The position numbers were made by a program, and so were the translations under genes. A stretch of DNA of 64,000 bases from Nocardioides sp. SR21 (GTDB lineage Bacteria; Actinomycetota; Actinomycetes; Propionibacteriales; Nocardioidaceae), in NCBI RefSeq assembly GCF_022761125.1, contig NZ_JAKWJR010000003.1, forward strand, positions 248,001 to 312,000, read 5' to 3'. Below the pieces are notes generated by a model. The model did not search any database, was not told the origin of the DNA, and saw only the letters and a program-made list of their open reading frames with translations. Shown piece by piece: positions 12,093-20,729 of the stretch. Each line of letters starts with the position of its first letter. Position 1 is the first letter of the stretch.

Positions 12093-13331
12093 CTAGAGCG
12101 CGAGCCCGAGGGCGGCGTCGAGGACGGCGAGCATGGCCACCGCGGCCTCCGGGTCGCTGGTGTCGGCCAGACCGTTCGTGCCGAGCGTCGCGTCGACCCA
12201 CGCGTCGACCGCGGCTACGGCGGTCGGGGCGTCCAGGTCGTTCGCCAGCGCAGCGAGGACCGCGTCGCGGACCGGCGCGGCCGGCGCCCCCGCGCCGAGC
12301 GCCACGGCCCGGCGCCAGCGGTCGAGGTCGTCCACGGCGTCGAAGAGCTCGGCGTCGGCGTACTCCCAGTCGGCGCGGTAGTGGTGGCGCAGGAGCGCGA
12401 GCCGGATCGCCATCGGGTCGACGTCGCTGTTGCGCAGCGCGGACACGAAGACCAGGTTGCCGCGCGACTTCGACATCTTCTCGCCGTCGTACCCGACCAT
12501 CCCGCCGTGGCTGTAGACCTTCGCGAACGGCGTGCCGGGCTCGGCCACCTGTGCGTGGCCGGCGCACATCTCGTGGTGCGGGAACACCAGGTCGCTGCCG
12601 CCGCCCTGGACGTCGAACGCCCCGCCGAGGTGCTCCATCGCGATCGCGGCACACTCGATGTGCCAACCGGGGCGGCCGTTGCCCCACGGGCTCTCCCAGT
12701 ACGGCTCGCCCTCGACGTGGCCGCGCCACACGATGCAGTCCAACGGGTCCTTCTTGCCCTCGCGGTCGGGGTCGCCGCCGCGCTCGGGGTAGATGTCGAG
12801 CATGTGCTCGCGCGTCCAGCCGGACTCGGCGCCGAACGCCGGGTCGGCGGTCACCGAGAAGTAGAGGTCGTTCTCGACCCGGTAGACCGATCCCGCGGCC
12901 TCGAGGCGCTGGATGAGTGCGATCACGAGCGGGATCGACTCGACCGCGCCGACGTAGTGCGCCGGCGGCAGCACCCGGAGCGCGGCCATGTCCTGACGGA
13001 ACAGCTCGGTCTCGCGCTCGGCGAGCTCCACCCAGTCGACGTGGACCTTCTCGGCGCGCTCGAGCAGCGGGTCGTCGACGTCGGTGACGTTCTGCACGTA
13101 GGTGACGTCGTGGCCGGCGTTGCGCCAGGCACGGTTCAGGAGGTCGAAGGCGACGTACGTCGCGGCGTGCCCGAGGTGGGTCGCGTCGTACGGCGTGATC
13201 CCGCAGACGTACATCCGCGCCGGGCCGTCCGGGGACGTGGTGACCGGCCCACCGGAGGGGGTGTCGTGGAGCACCACGGCCGGCCCGGTCACGGGAAGGG
13301 TCGGGATCTCCGGGGAGGGCCAGGCTCGCAT
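12093..13331 (-). CDS. mshC: Mycothiol ligase MshC (cysteine:GlcN-Ins ligase)
   Basis: 412 aa. It joins cysteine to 1-D-myo-inosityl 2-amino-2-deoxy-alpha-D-glucopyranoside in mycothiol synthesis, by an ATP-dependent cysteinyl-adenylate reaction. It is a paralogue of cysteinyl-tRNA synthetase with zinc-site C43 (YVCGITPYD), a HIGH-like THLGHA (51-56) and KMSKS (285-289). The features that separate MshC from CysS are present: the [16 protein letters not shown] segment, a short C-terminus without anticodon-binding domain, and genomic linkage to the SCO1664 / DUF3090 / MSMEG_4193 trio. ATG start with TAGGCT (13339-13344) 7 nt upstream, so predicted leaderless. Confidence 0.96.
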   Translation of the reverse strand: MRAWPSPEIPTLPVTGPAVVLHDTPSGGPVTTSPDGPARMYVCGITPYDATHLGHAATYVAFDLLNRAWRNAGHDVTYVQNVTDVDDPLLERAEKVHVDWVELAERETELFRQDMAALRVLPPAHYVGAVESIPLVIALIQRLEAAGSVYRVENDLYFSVTADPAFGAESGWTREHMLDIYPERGGDPDREGKKDPLDCIVWRGHVEGEPYWESPWGNGRPGWHIECAAIAMEHLGGAFDVQGGGSDLVFPHHEMCAGHAQVAEPGTPFAKVYSHGGMVGYDGEKMSKSRGNLVFVSALRNSDVDPMAIRLALLRHHYRADWEYADAELFDAVDDLDRWRRAVALGAGAPAAPVRDAVLAALANDLDAPTAVAAVDAWVDATLGTNGLADTSDPEAAVAMLAVLDAALGLAL

Positions 13332-13365
13332 GGTCGAGAGCCTAGTAGGACGGTGTCGACGCGTC

Positions 13366-14139
13366 TCAGAACGGGGGCCACGGGATCGCCGGCCACTCGC
13401 CGCGCGGCGCGGGCATCTCGGCCCGCTCGGCCAGCCGGGAGCAGCGTCGGGCCAGCGCCTCGATCTCGGCGTCCGTGAGGTGCTGGGCCAGGGCGGCGCC
13501 GAGCTCGCCTCGCACCTCGGCGCCGATCGCGCGGACGACGGCCACCTCCTCGGTGCTCAGCGACTCCCCCAGCCAGCCCCACAGCACCGTGCGCAGCTTG
13601 TGGTCGGTGTGGAACGTGACGCCGTGGTCGACGCCGTAGCGGTGCCCGCCGGTCATCGCCAGCACGTGCCCGCCCTTGCGGTCGGCGTTGTTGATGACGA
13701 TGTCGAGCACCGCCATCCGGCGCAGCGGTGCCGAGTCCTCGTGGATCAGCGACACCGGCCGGTCCTCGGCGTCGTACCCGTCGAACACGTGGCGCCAGCC
13801 GCCCGGCACCGCGCCCTCGGCGACCAGGGTGACCGCGACGTCCTCCTCGTCCGGCTCCTGCCAGCGCTGCACCATCCCCGGCCCGTGCGGCCCCGTGCGC
13901 AGCCAGGTCTCGGGCACGACGTCCCAGCCCGACGCCTCGGAGACGAGGTACGCCGCGCGCTCGCGGTCGGCCAGGGTGCCGTCGGGGAAGTCCCACAGCG
14001 GCCGCTCCCCCGCGACCGGCTTGTAGACGACCTGGAGGCCGTCGATCTCACCGATGAACGTCGCGTTGGAGGCCGGCATGATCCGGCCGTGGAGGACCAG
14101 CTCGCCCTCCACCAGGTCGACGGACGGGTCGGCGGTCAC
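13366..14139 (-). CDS. SCO1664-family protein (PI3/PI4-kinase-like fold)
   Basis: 257 aa. Contains [18 protein letters not shown], the segment [17 protein letters not shown], and [24 protein letters not shown], which are the conserved catalytic-loop and metal-loop-like motifs of the SCO1664 family, a bacterial relative of phosphatidylinositol kinases. The activity is unproven. The GTG start at 14139 overlaps the DUF3090 stop as GTGA, so the two are translationally coupled. It is part of the widely conserved actinobacterial block mshC, SCO1664, DUF3090, MSMEG_4193. I do not know a demonstrated link to mycothiol. Confidence 0.88.
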   Translation of the reverse strand: MTADPSVDLVEGELVLHGRIMPASNATFIGEIDGLQVVYKPVAGERPLWDFPDGTLADRERAAYLVSEASGWDVVPETWLRTGPHGPGMVQRWQEPDEEDVAVTLVAEGAVPGGWRHVFDGYDAEDRPVSLIHEDSAPLRRMAVLDIVINNADRKGGHVLAMTGGHRYGVDHGVTFHTDHKLRTVLWGWLGESLSTEEVAVVRAIGAEVRGELGAALAQHLTDAEIEALARRCSRLAERAEMPAPRGEWPAIPWPPF

Positions 14140-14723
14140 GGATCGCGGCGCCGGAAGCCGTTGGCCCGGACGCAGAGGTGGCCGTCGGGGTCGATGGGCC
14201 CGCCGCAGAACGGGCAGCTCGGCCGGCCGGCCTCGAGGACCTGCTCGGCCCGCTTGACGAAGGCCCGCGCAGGGCCGGCGGGCAGCCGGACCAGGAAGAC
14301 CTCGTCGGGCTCCGGCTCCTGGAACTCCTCCTCGTCGAGCTGGTCCAGCTGCTCGGGGCTGATGACCGCCGCCTCGGTGTACGGGAACACCTCGATGACG
14401 ACGCGCTCGTCGTCCGGGTCCCACGACAGGGTCATGGTGCCGGCGCGGAACTCCTCCTCGATGGGCTGCTCGAGCGGGTCGGCGTCGTCGAGCCCGAGCG
14501 GCGCGACCGCCGGGATCATCGCCTCGTTGCGCCCGCTGCTCATCACCTCGTCGAGCAGCTCGTCGATGCGCCCCGCGAGCGCCTGGACCTGCTCCTTCTC
14601 CAGCGCGACGCTGACCACCCGGGCGCCGGAGCGCGCCTGGAGGAAGAACGTGCGCTGTCCCGGTGGGCCGACCGTGCCCGTGACGAACCGCTCCGGGGGG
14701 TCGAATCCGTGGACGATGGGCAT
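14136..14723 (-). CDS. DUF3090 family protein
   Basis: 195 aa from the ATG at 14723 (MPIVHGFDPPERFVTGTVGP). The C-terminus carries a zinc-ribbon-like PSCPFCGGPIDPDGHLCVRA. The middle is acidic (EEEFQEPEPDE). Function unknown; the family always accompanies the SCO1664 protein. The start was chosen because TAGGGT (14731-14736) ends 7 nt upstream, giving a leaderless message. The first three bases of that hexamer are the TAG stop of the preceding gene, so this gene probably has its own promoter despite looking like an internal operon member. Confidence 0.88.
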   Translation of the reverse strand: MPIVHGFDPPERFVTGTVGPPGQRTFFLQARSGARVVSVALEKEQVQALAGRIDELLDEVMSSGRNEAMIPAVAPLGLDDADPLEQPIEEEFRAGTMTLSWDPDDERVVIEVFPYTEAAVISPEQLDQLDEEEFQEPEPDEVFLVRLPAGPARAFVKRAEQVLEAGRPSCPFCGGPIDPDGHLCVRANGFRRRDP

Positions 14724-14733
14724 GTCCCTCACC

Positions 14734-15459
14734 CTAGGCCGTCACCGAAGGGCCGGCGCCACCGCCGACCACGGCGTCGGTCGAGGCGTCGGTCGAGGCG
14801 CGGCCGCGCTTCTTGGCGGGCGGAGGCGCCAGCCAGGACAGGTCGCCGGCGTGGGTGTTCGTGGCCAGGACGTAGGGACGGCTGGCCGTGTAGCGCACGA
14901 TCGAGATCGAGGCCGGGTCGACGTTGAGCCGCTGGAACAGGTCGAGATGCATGCCGAGCGCGTCCGCGAGCAGCGACTTGATGATGTCGCCGTGGCTCAC
15001 CGCGACCCAGACCGCTCCGGGACCGTGCTCGGCCTCGACGGCCGCGTCGCGGCGGCGTACGGCGGCGACCGCGCGGGCCTGCATCGCGGTCATCGACTCG
15101 CCGCCGGGGAACGTCGCGGCCGAGGGCTGAGCCTGCACCGTCGACCAGAGCTTCTCCTTGCCGAGCTCCTTGAGCGGCCGGCCCTGCCAGTCGCCGTAGT
15201 CGCACTCGGTGATCCCGCGGTCCGTGTCGATCGCGATCCGCTCGCCGCGCACCCGGGTGATCTCACGGGCGGTCTGCTTGCACCGCTCGAGGGGGCTGCT
15301 CACGACCGCCACGAGCGGCACGGGTGCGAGCCGCTCGCCCGCGCGGACCGCCTGGGCGAGGCCGGTGTCGTCGAGCTTCACGCCGGGGAGCCGGCCGGCG
15401 AGGGTGCCGGCGGCGTTGGCCGTGGTCCGGCCGTGTCGGACCAGGATCACGGTTGCCAT
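14734..15459 (-). CDS. Histidine phosphatase, MSMEG_4193 family
   Basis: 241 aa. Phosphoglycerate-mutase-like fold: VILVRHGRTTAN with nucleophile H9, SSPLERCKQTA, ITECDYGDWQG, and the second catalytic histidine in VWVAVSHGDIIKSLL. It hydrolyses an unidentified phosphomonoester. The C-terminal tail beyond SWLAPPPAKKR is low-complexity and includes a short TDAS duplication. ATG start with TACCCT (15467-15472) 7 nt upstream, so predicted leaderless. Divergent from corA. Confidence 0.9.
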   Translation of the reverse strand: MATVILVRHGRTTANAAGTLAGRLPGVKLDDTGLAQAVRAGERLAPVPLVAVVSSPLERCKQTAREITRVRGERIAIDTDRGITECDYGDWQGRPLKELGKEKLWSTVQAQPSAATFPGGESMTAMQARAVAAVRRRDAAVEAEHGPGAVWVAVSHGDIIKSLLADALGMHLDLFQRLNVDPASISIVRYTASRPYVLATNTHAGDLSWLAPPPAKKRGRASTDASTDAVVGGGAGPSVTA

Positions 15460-15504
15460 GTCGTGGAGGGTACTGGCGTCCGTGGCAACCACTACCGTGA
15501 GCAC
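15460..15504. promoter_or_regulatory. 45-bp divergent promoter, two leaderless -10 elements
   Basis: Minus strand: TACCCT (15472-15467), 7 nt, then ATG of the phosphatase. Plus strand: TACCGT (15493-15498), 6 nt, then GTG of corA. The two -35 regions must overlap the opposite -10, so the promoters probably compete for polymerase. Confidence 0.6.
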
Positions 15505-16476
15505 GTGATCGTCGACAGCGCCATCTACCGGGACGGCTCGCGGGTGGAGGCGGACGGCGACTGCCGTGAGCTCCGGATCCGAGCCTGCGAGCCGGGCGAC
15601 TTCGTCTGGGTCGGGCTCTCGGACCCGACGCAGGAGGAGATCGCCGAGGTCGCAGACGTCTTCGACCTGCACCCGCTCGCCGTCGAGGACGCGGTCAAGG
15701 CCCACCAGCGGCCCAAGCTCGAGCGGTACGAGCACATGTTCTTCCTGGTCCTCAAGACGCTCTGGTACGTCGACGAGCAGGACGCCGTCGAGACCGGTGA
15801 GATCTCGATCTTCGCCGGCCACGACTTCGTCGTCACCGTCCGCCACGGCCAGGGCAACGAGCTGCACAGCGCCCGCACCCAGCTGGAGTCGTCGCCGAAG
15901 GTGCTGCGGCACGGACCGGGCGGCGTCCTCTACTCCGTGCTGGACCGCGTCGTCGACGGCTACCTCGCGGTCGCCGACGAGCTCGTGATCGACGTCGACG
16001 AGATCGAGTCCTCGGTGTTCTCGACCGACCGGACCAACGACTCCGAGCGCATCTACACGCTCAAGCGTGAGATCGCCGAGGTACGCCGGGCGGTCCTCCC
16101 GCTGCGTGAGCCGCTGCAGCGGTTCGTCTCCGGGACCGTCGCCGGGGTGCACCAGGAAGCCGCGCCGTTCTTTCGCGACGTGGCGGACCACCTCGCCCGG
16201 GTCGCCGAGACGGTCGACTCGCTCGACGCCCTGCTGTCGACGGCGTTCGACGCCCATGTCGCGCAGATCTCGGTGCAGCAGAACAACGACATGCGCAAGA
16301 TCTCCGCCGGCGCCGCGATCATCGTGGTGCCGACGCTGATCGCCGGGATCTACGGCATGAACTTCGACCACATGCCGGAGCTCGGCTGGACCTACGGCTA
16401 CCCGTTCGCGCTGATCCTGATGGGCATCGTCGCGGGCGGCCTCTGGGCGTTCTTCAAGAAGTCGGGCTGGCTCTAG
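15505..16476 (+). CDS. corA: CorA-family magnesium/cobalt transporter
   Basis: 323 aa. A soluble cytoplasmic N-domain (1-260) with alpha/beta and long-helix segments is followed by two C-terminal membrane helices. The signature G284-M285-N286 (IYGMNFDHMPEL) closes the first helix at the pore mouth, and the second helix ends in a basic tail (FFKKSGWL). It works as a pentameric divalent-cation channel. The GTG start at 15505 is fixed by TACCGT 6 nt upstream. Convergent with uppP with only 11 bp between stops. Confidence 0.95.
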   Translation: MIVDSAIYRDGSRVEADGDCRELRIRACEPGDFVWVGLSDPTQEEIAEVADVFDLHPLAVEDAVKAHQRPKLERYEHMFFLVLKTLWYVDEQDAVETGEISIFAGHDFVVTVRHGQGNELHSARTQLESSPKVLRHGPGGVLYSVLDRVVDGYLAVADELVIDVDEIESSVFSTDRTNDSERIYTLKREIAEVRRAVLPLREPLQRFVSGTVAGVHQEAAPFFRDVADHLARVAETVDSLDALLSTAFDAHVAQISVQQNNDMRKISAGAAIIVVPTLIAGIYGMNFDHMPELGWTYGYPFALILMGIVAGGLWAFFKKSGWL

Positions 16477-16487
16477 CCCCGAGGCTG

Positions 16488-17312
16488 CTACGCCGCGATG
16501 GCGCCGGTGGCGACGAGGACCAGGGTCCCGGCGCCGAGCGCGATCCGGTAGATCACGAACGGCGTGAACGAGTGCGTCGAGACGAAGCGCAGCAGCCACG
16601 CGATCGCGGCGTACCCGATGACGAAGGAGACGGCCGTGGCCACGATCGTCGGCCCCCAGCCGTAGAGGTTGTCGCCGTTCGGCACCTCCTTGAGCTCGAA
16701 GAGGCCGGCGCCGATGACGGCCGGGATCGCGAGCAGGAACGCGTAGCGAGTGGCGGTCTCGCGCTCGTAGCCGAGGAAGCGGCCCATCGAGAGGGTCGCG
16801 CCGGACCGGGAGACGCCCGGGATCAGCGCGCACGCCTGGGCGAGGCCCATCAGGACCGCGTCGCGCAGGGTGAGCTGCTTGAGGGTCTTCTCGGTGCGGC
16901 CGACCCGGTCGGCGATGCCGAGGACGATGCCGCCGACGATCAGCGTGACGCCGATGATCCAGAGGCTGCGGAAGTCCTCCTCGATGAAGTCCTTGAGCAG
17001 GATGCCGAGCACGACGATCGGCAGCGAGCCGACGATGATGAACCAGCCCATCCGGGCGTCGAGGTGGCCGCGGTACTCCGCGTGCCGCAGGGACTTCAGC
17101 CACATCGAGGCGATCCGCCAGATGTCCTTGCGGAAGTAGAGCAGCACCGCGAGCTCCGTGCCGATCTGGATGACCGCGGTGAACGCGGCGCCGGGGTCTC
17201 CCCAGCCGAACGTCTCGGGCAGGATCCGCAGGTGGGCGCTGCTGGAGATCGGTAGGAACTCGGTCAGGCCCTGGATGAGCCCGAGCACGACGGCCTGCAG
17301 GTAGTCCACCAC
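16488..17312 (-). CDS. uppP: Undecaprenyl-diphosphatase UppP/BacA
   Basis: 274 aa, about eight membrane segments. Removes a phosphate from undecaprenyl diphosphate to recycle the lipid carrier of cell-wall synthesis. Diagnostic motifs: GLTEFLPISSSAHL (15-28) with E18, and PGVSRSGAT (165-173) with R169. A GTG start (17312) with TAGAGT (17321-17326) 8 nt upstream; a second GTG directly follows, so the start is uncertain by one codon. Its position next to the mshC block matches mycobacteria. Confidence 0.96.
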   Translation of the reverse strand: MVDYLQAVVLGLIQGLTEFLPISSSAHLRILPETFGWGDPGAAFTAVIQIGTELAVLLYFRKDIWRIASMWLKSLRHAEYRGHLDARMGWFIIVGSLPIVVLGILLKDFIEEDFRSLWIIGVTLIVGGIVLGIADRVGRTEKTLKQLTLRDAVLMGLAQACALIPGVSRSGATLSMGRFLGYERETATRYAFLLAIPAVIGAGLFELKEVPNGDNLYGWGPTIVATAVSFVIGYAAIAWLLRFVSTHSFTPFVIYRIALGAGTLVLVATGAIAA

Positions 17313-17386
17313 GGTCGGTCACTCTACGGTCGGCCTCCCCGCGTGCCGCGAAGACCCGGCGTGGTGTCGCCGACTACCTTGTCGCC

Positions 17387-18334
17387 ATGCAACAGCGGCG
17401 TGTCGGCAACACCGGCCTCACGGTGTCCCGCCTCGGTCTCGGCACGATGACGTGGGGGCGCGACACCGACGAGCACGAGGCACGAGACCAGCTGATCTCC
17501 TTCACGGAGGCCGGCGGCACGCTCCTCGACACCGCGGCCGGCTACGGCAACGGCGCGTCCGAGGAGCTGATCGGCACCCTGATCGGCGACGTCGTCGGTC
17601 GCGACGACATCGTGCTCGCGACCAAGGCCGGCATCAGCGCCGTACGCGGTGGTCGCTCGTACAACACCTCGCGCGGACACCTGCTCAGCACCCTGGACGC
17701 CTCGCTGCGCCGGCTCGGCGTCGACCACGTCGACCTGTGGCAGGTGCACATCTGGACCGACGAGACGCCGATCGAGGAGACGCTCGCGGCGCTCGACACC
17801 GCCGTGCAGAGCGGCCGGGTGTCGTACGTCGGGATCTCGAACTACACCGGCTGGCAGACCGCCCAGGCCGCCACGTGGCAGCGCGCCGTCCCCGGCCGGA
17901 CGCCGCTGGCGTGCACGCAGGTGGAGTACTCGCTGCTGAACCGCGCCGTCGAGCACGAGGTGCTGCCCGCCGCGGACGCGCTCGGGCTCGGCGTGCTGCC
18001 GTGGTCGCCGCTCGGCCGGGGCGTGCTCACCGGGAAGTACCGCACCGGTACGCCGTCGGACTCGCGCGCTGCGTCCTCGCACTTCGCGAACTTCGTCAGC
18101 CCGTACCTCGACGACCGCGCCTCGGGCATCGTCGAGGCGGTCGCCCGGGCCGCGGACGGCCTCGGCTGGACCGCCCTCGAGGTCGCGCTGACGTGGGTGC
18201 GCGACCGCCCCGGCGTCACCGCGCCGATCCTCGGCGCCCGCACCGCCTCCCAGCTCAAGGCCGCGCTCGGGGTCGAGGAGCTGAGCCTGCCCGACGAGAT
18301 CAACGCCGCCCTGGACGACGTCTCGGCCGACTGA
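17387..18334 (+). CDS. Aldo/keto reductase
   Basis: 315 aa TIM-barrel NADPH-dependent oxidoreductase. Catalytic tetrad D48, Y53, K80 and H121 is intact (LLDTAAGYGNG, LATKAG, LWQVHIW). The cofactor region GAPILGARTASQL-like APILGARTASQLKAAL is near 280. It resembles the YghZ/Tas subgroup; the substrate is unknown. ATG start with TACCTT (17375-17380) 6 nt upstream. The next gene begins 15 nt after the stop and is probably co-transcribed. Confidence 0.92.
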   Translation: MQQRRVGNTGLTVSRLGLGTMTWGRDTDEHEARDQLISFTEAGGTLLDTAAGYGNGASEELIGTLIGDVVGRDDIVLATKAGISAVRGGRSYNTSRGHLLSTLDASLRRLGVDHVDLWQVHIWTDETPIEETLAALDTAVQSGRVSYVGISNYTGWQTAQAATWQRAVPGRTPLACTQVEYSLLNRAVEHEVLPAADALGLGVLPWSPLGRGVLTGKYRTGTPSDSRAASSHFANFVSPYLDDRASGIVEAVARAADGLGWTALEVALTWVRDRPGVTAPILGARTASQLKAALGVEELSLPDEINAALDDVSAD

Positions 18335-18348
18335 AGGGAACCCTCGCG

Positions 18349-18579
18349 ATGAGCCGTGCCACCCGCCGCCCTCCCGCCCCCGGCGTGGAGTGGGAGTTCG
18401 AGAAGGTGTCGTTCTCGCGCGAGTACCCGCGCAGCGTGGTCACGAAGCTGCTCGTCGAGCGCGCCGAGCACGGCGGCTGGGAGCTCGACCGGGTCCGGAT
18501 CGGTCCCGACGGCACCCGGCGCGTGATCCTGCGGCGCAAGATCATCCGTCAGGCGCGGCCGAGCTTCTACTACGTCTAG
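18349..18579 (+). CDS. Small DUF5703-type protein
   Basis: 76 aa, basic. MSRATRRPPAPGVEWEFEKV followed by YPRSVVTKLLVERAEHGGWE, a basic middle (VILRRKIIRQ) and ending ARPSFYYV. I associate this with the actinobacterial DUF5703 family usually found after an aldo/keto reductase; the function is unknown. AAGGGA lies about 9 nt before the ATG, so unlike many neighbours this one is translated from an internal ribosome site on the reductase transcript. Confidence 0.75.
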   Translation: MSRATRRPPAPGVEWEFEKVSFSREYPRSVVTKLLVERAEHGGWELDRVRIGPDGTRRVILRRKIIRQARPSFYYV

Positions 18580-18599
18580 CTGGCGGTCCCCGATGGTGC

Positions 18600-18656
18600 G
18601 GAATGGTCACCAACCGCAGATGGGGAGCGCGCACACCTGCGGTTTCTGACCATTCG
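18600..18656. repeat. 57-bp dispersed palindromic element, copy 3 (degenerate right arm)
   Basis: Left arm is canonical. The right arm reads TGCGGTTTCTGACCATTCG, with three mismatches to the consensus, but the overall length is still 57 bp. Loop class B (GATGGGGAGCGC). Located 20 nt after the DUF5703 stop. Confidence 0.9.
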
Positions 18657-18743
18657 TGGCCCCATGGTGGCCAGCGGTCGGAAGTCCGCCCGTTCTGGAT
18701 GTCGGGCGGTGGGCCAGGCAGCGCCGTCCCGCCGAAGGGTCGC

Positions 18744-18800
18744 GGAATGGTCACCAACCGCACGCCGGAGGGCCCGAAATCTGCGGTTGGTGACCATTCC
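18744..18800. repeat. 57-bp dispersed palindromic element, copy 4
   Basis: Perfect 19-nt arms with flanking CGC/GCG pairing (18741-18803). Loop class A in inverted orientation: its reverse complement begins GATTTCGGGCCC, as in copies 2 and 5. It lies 87 nt after copy 3 and 30 nt from the end of the convergent peptidase gene. Confidence 0.95.
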
Positions 18801-18830
18801 GCGCAACCAGCAACGCGCAACCAGCAGCCG

Positions 18831-20141
18831 TCAGACGTCGTCGAGGAACTTGTCGAACACCCTGGCGCCGAACTCCAGCGCGTCGACCGGGACCCGCTCG
18901 TCGACACCGTGGAACAGCGCCGTGAAGTCGAGGTCCGCGGGCAGGCGCAGCGGCGCGAAGCCGTAGGAGCGCATGCCGAGCTTGCGGAAGTGCTTGGCGT
19001 CGGTGCCGCCGCTCATCAGGTACGGCGCGACGATGCCGTCGGGGTCCTCGGCGAGGATCGCGCGGGTCATCGAGTCGACGAGCTCGCCGTCGTACGGCGT
19101 CTCCCAGGGCGGCTGCTTGGAGACGTACTCCATCTCGATGTCGTCCCCGACCAGCGTGGCGAGGGTCGCGAAGAACTCGTCCTCGTAGCCGGGCAGGAAG
19201 CGGCCGTCGACGTGGGCGGTCGCCTCCGTGGGGATCACGTTCACCTTGTAGCCGGCGCCGAGCATCGTCGGGTTGCAGGTGTTGCGGATGACAGCGCCCA
19301 TCATCCGCGCGGCGCTGCCGAACTCGGTCACGAGCGCCTCGGCGTTCTCCGGCGTCGCCTCCTCGCCGGCCAGCTCGCCGACGGACGCCAGCAGGGTGCG
19401 CATCGTCGGCGTCAGCCGCACCGGCCAGTCGTACGCCCCGATCCGGGCGACCGCGGCGGCCAGGGTCGACACGGCGTTGTCGTCGTTGATCATCGAGCCG
19501 TGCCCGGCCCGGCCGCGTGCGGTCAGGCGGACCCAGGCCATGCCCTTCTCGGCGGCCTCGATGAGGTACATCCGGCGCCCGCGCACGGTCGCGCTGAAGC
19601 CGCCGACTTCCCCGACCGCCTCGGTGCAGCCCTCGATCTCCTCGGCGTGCTGCTCGACGATGACCTGGGCGCCCTTGTGCCCACCGGCCTCCTCGTCGGC
19701 GGTGAAGCACAGCGTGATCGGGCGCTCCGGCACCCGGCCCGTGCGCTGTCGGTCGCGTACGACGGACAGCAGCATCGCGTCGAAGTCCTTCATGTCGACC
19801 GCGCCGCGGCCCCAGACGTAGCCGTCCTGGACCTCACCGGAGAACGGATCGACCTGCCAGTCCTCGGCGGCGGCCGGTACGACGTCGAGGTGGCCGTGCA
19901 GCAACAGTCCGTCGCCCTCGCGTCCACCCCACTGCGCGACGACCGACGTCCGGCCCGGCTCGGACTCGTACAGCCGGGACTCGATGCCGACCTCGTCGAG
20001 CAAGGTGGCGACGTACTCGGCCGCCTTGCGCTCGCCGGGACCGTCCTGGTCGCCGTAGTTCGAGGTGTCGATGCGGATCAGCTCGCGACACAGCTCGACG
20101 ACCTCGGCATCGGGGCGAGGATCCGGGCGGGGTTCCGTCAT
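18831..20141 (-). CDS. M20/ArgE-family metallopeptidase
   Basis: 436 aa from the ATG at 20141 (MTEPRPDPRPDAEVVELCRE). Binuclear-zinc motifs: HGHLDVV (H82, D86 region), WGRGAVDMKD, the catalytic-glutamate motif TADEEAGG, and the late histidine in TALFHGVDER. Domain order is catalytic / dimerisation (about 190-310) / catalytic. It cleaves an acyl-amino acid, dipeptide or related amide; the usual annotation is M20/M25/M40 peptidase. A CATGCT sits 6 nt before the ATG as a weak leaderless-type -10. Confidence 0.9.
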   Translation of the reverse strand: MTEPRPDPRPDAEVVELCRELIRIDTSNYGDQDGPGERKAAEYVATLLDEVGIESRLYESEPGRTSVVAQWGGREGDGLLLHGHLDVVPAAAEDWQVDPFSGEVQDGYVWGRGAVDMKDFDAMLLSVVRDRQRTGRVPERPITLCFTADEEAGGHKGAQVIVEQHAEEIEGCTEAVGEVGGFSATVRGRRMYLIEAAEKGMAWVRLTARGRAGHGSMINDDNAVSTLAAAVARIGAYDWPVRLTPTMRTLLASVGELAGEEATPENAEALVTEFGSAARMMGAVIRNTCNPTMLGAGYKVNVIPTEATAHVDGRFLPGYEDEFFATLATLVGDDIEMEYVSKQPPWETPYDGELVDSMTRAILAEDPDGIVAPYLMSGGTDAKHFRKLGMRSYGFAPLRLPADLDFTALFHGVDERVPVDALEFGARVFDKFLDDV

Positions 20142-20223
20142 GTGCCCAGCATGGCACCGGATGCCAGGACCCCCTCCCGATGCGGAGGTTCGGCCCACCG
20201 TTTGCTAGTGTTCCACCGCACTC

Positions 20224-20309
20224 GTCCGGGTGGCGGAATTGGCAGACGCGCTAGCTTGAGGTGCTAGTGCCCGTATTAGGGCGTGGGGGTTCAAGTCCCC
20301 CCTCGGACA
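20224..20309 (+). tRNA. tRNA-Leu (anticodon GAG)
   Basis: 86-nt class II tRNA. Acceptor stem GTCCGGG/CTCGGAC, anticodon stem-loop CTAGC-TTGAGGT-GCTAG with GAG at 20258-20260, a long variable arm (TGCCCGTATTAGGGCG) and a T-arm with GGTTCAAGTCC. It reads CUC/CUU leucine codons. The 3' CCA is not encoded. Confidence 0.96.
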
Positions 20310-20323
20310 CCGGAAACACGAAG

Positions 20324-20349
20324 AAGGCCCCCTCTCGAGGGGGCCTTTT
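20324..20349 (+). terminator. Intrinsic terminator after tRNA-Leu
   Basis: Perfect 11-bp stem AAGGCCCCCTC / GAGGGGGCCTT with a 2-nt loop, followed by a TTTT run (20346-20349). It is the only classical U-tract terminator in the window. Confidence 0.92.
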
Positions 20350-20369
20350 CTCGTTGCCCGGCAGCTTGC

Positions 20370-20546
20370 TCAGTTCAGCGCGGTGAACAGGTCGTAGACC
20401 ATGATCGCCGGCCAGACGAAGCCCTCGACGATCCCGAGCGCGTGCTCCCAGAACCCGTCGGCCTCCTGCCAGAAGTAGACCCAGGCGCCGAACAGGCCGA
20501 ACCCGTAGATCGCCCCGCCGGCTGCCGCCCCGCTGTTCTCGGCCAT
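20370..20546 (-). CDS. Small membrane protein, unknown function
   Basis: 58 aa from the ATG at 20546, supported by a purine-rich GAGAGGGAGAG site a few bases upstream. Hydrophobic, with aromatic-rich stretches IYGFGLFGAWVYFWQEADGF and IVEGFVWPAIMVYDLFTALN. Likely one or two membrane passes. It resembles short conserved actinobacterial hypothetical proteins; no function can be assigned. Convergent with tRNA-Leu and separated from it by the terminator. Confidence 0.65.
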   Translation of the reverse strand: MAENSGAAAGGAIYGFGLFGAWVYFWQEADGFWEHALGIVEGFVWPAIMVYDLFTALN

Positions 20547-20729
20547 GTCGCTCTCCCTCTCGAAAATCGATCGCCTCTCAGGCTCATGGTGGCGAGCGGG
20601 ACGACCGATGATGACGACGACACGGGAAATGACACCGGTGTAATTAGTTGGCGACACGCCGAGGGAAATGTTTGACAATTTCTGTAACAACTATCCCACG
20701 AACGAACAATTGTCCCTAGACTCCCACCC
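20547..20729. promoter_or_regulatory. AT-richer divergent promoter region upstream of the CHAP gene
   Basis: The stretch 20630-20720 is clearly more AT-rich than its surroundings. It contains TTGACA (20672-20677), TGTAACAAC (20683-20691), an ACAATTGT palindrome (20706-20713) and TAGACT (20717-20722), which ends 7 nt before the CHAP GTG. The TGTAAC word resembles half of the GTAAC-type sites used by MtrA at cell-wall hydrolase genes; one half-site only, so this is weak. Confidence 0.45.

Noticed and set aside
13102-15504. Very long plus-strand frame running into corA
   Set aside because: The part before 15505 is antisense to mshC, SCO1664, DUF3090 and the phosphatase. Only the part from the GTG at 15505 resembles CorA.
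15460-17322. Apparent minus-strand fusion of a long frame to the histidine phosphatase
   Set aside because: The upstream part is the mirror of corA and a shifted frame of uppP; the phosphatase has its own ATG at 15459 with a promoter.
20658-20700. MtrA binding site upstream of the CHAP gene
   Set aside because: Only one GTAAC-type half-site is visible, not the spaced pair expected; kept as a weak note in the region entry.
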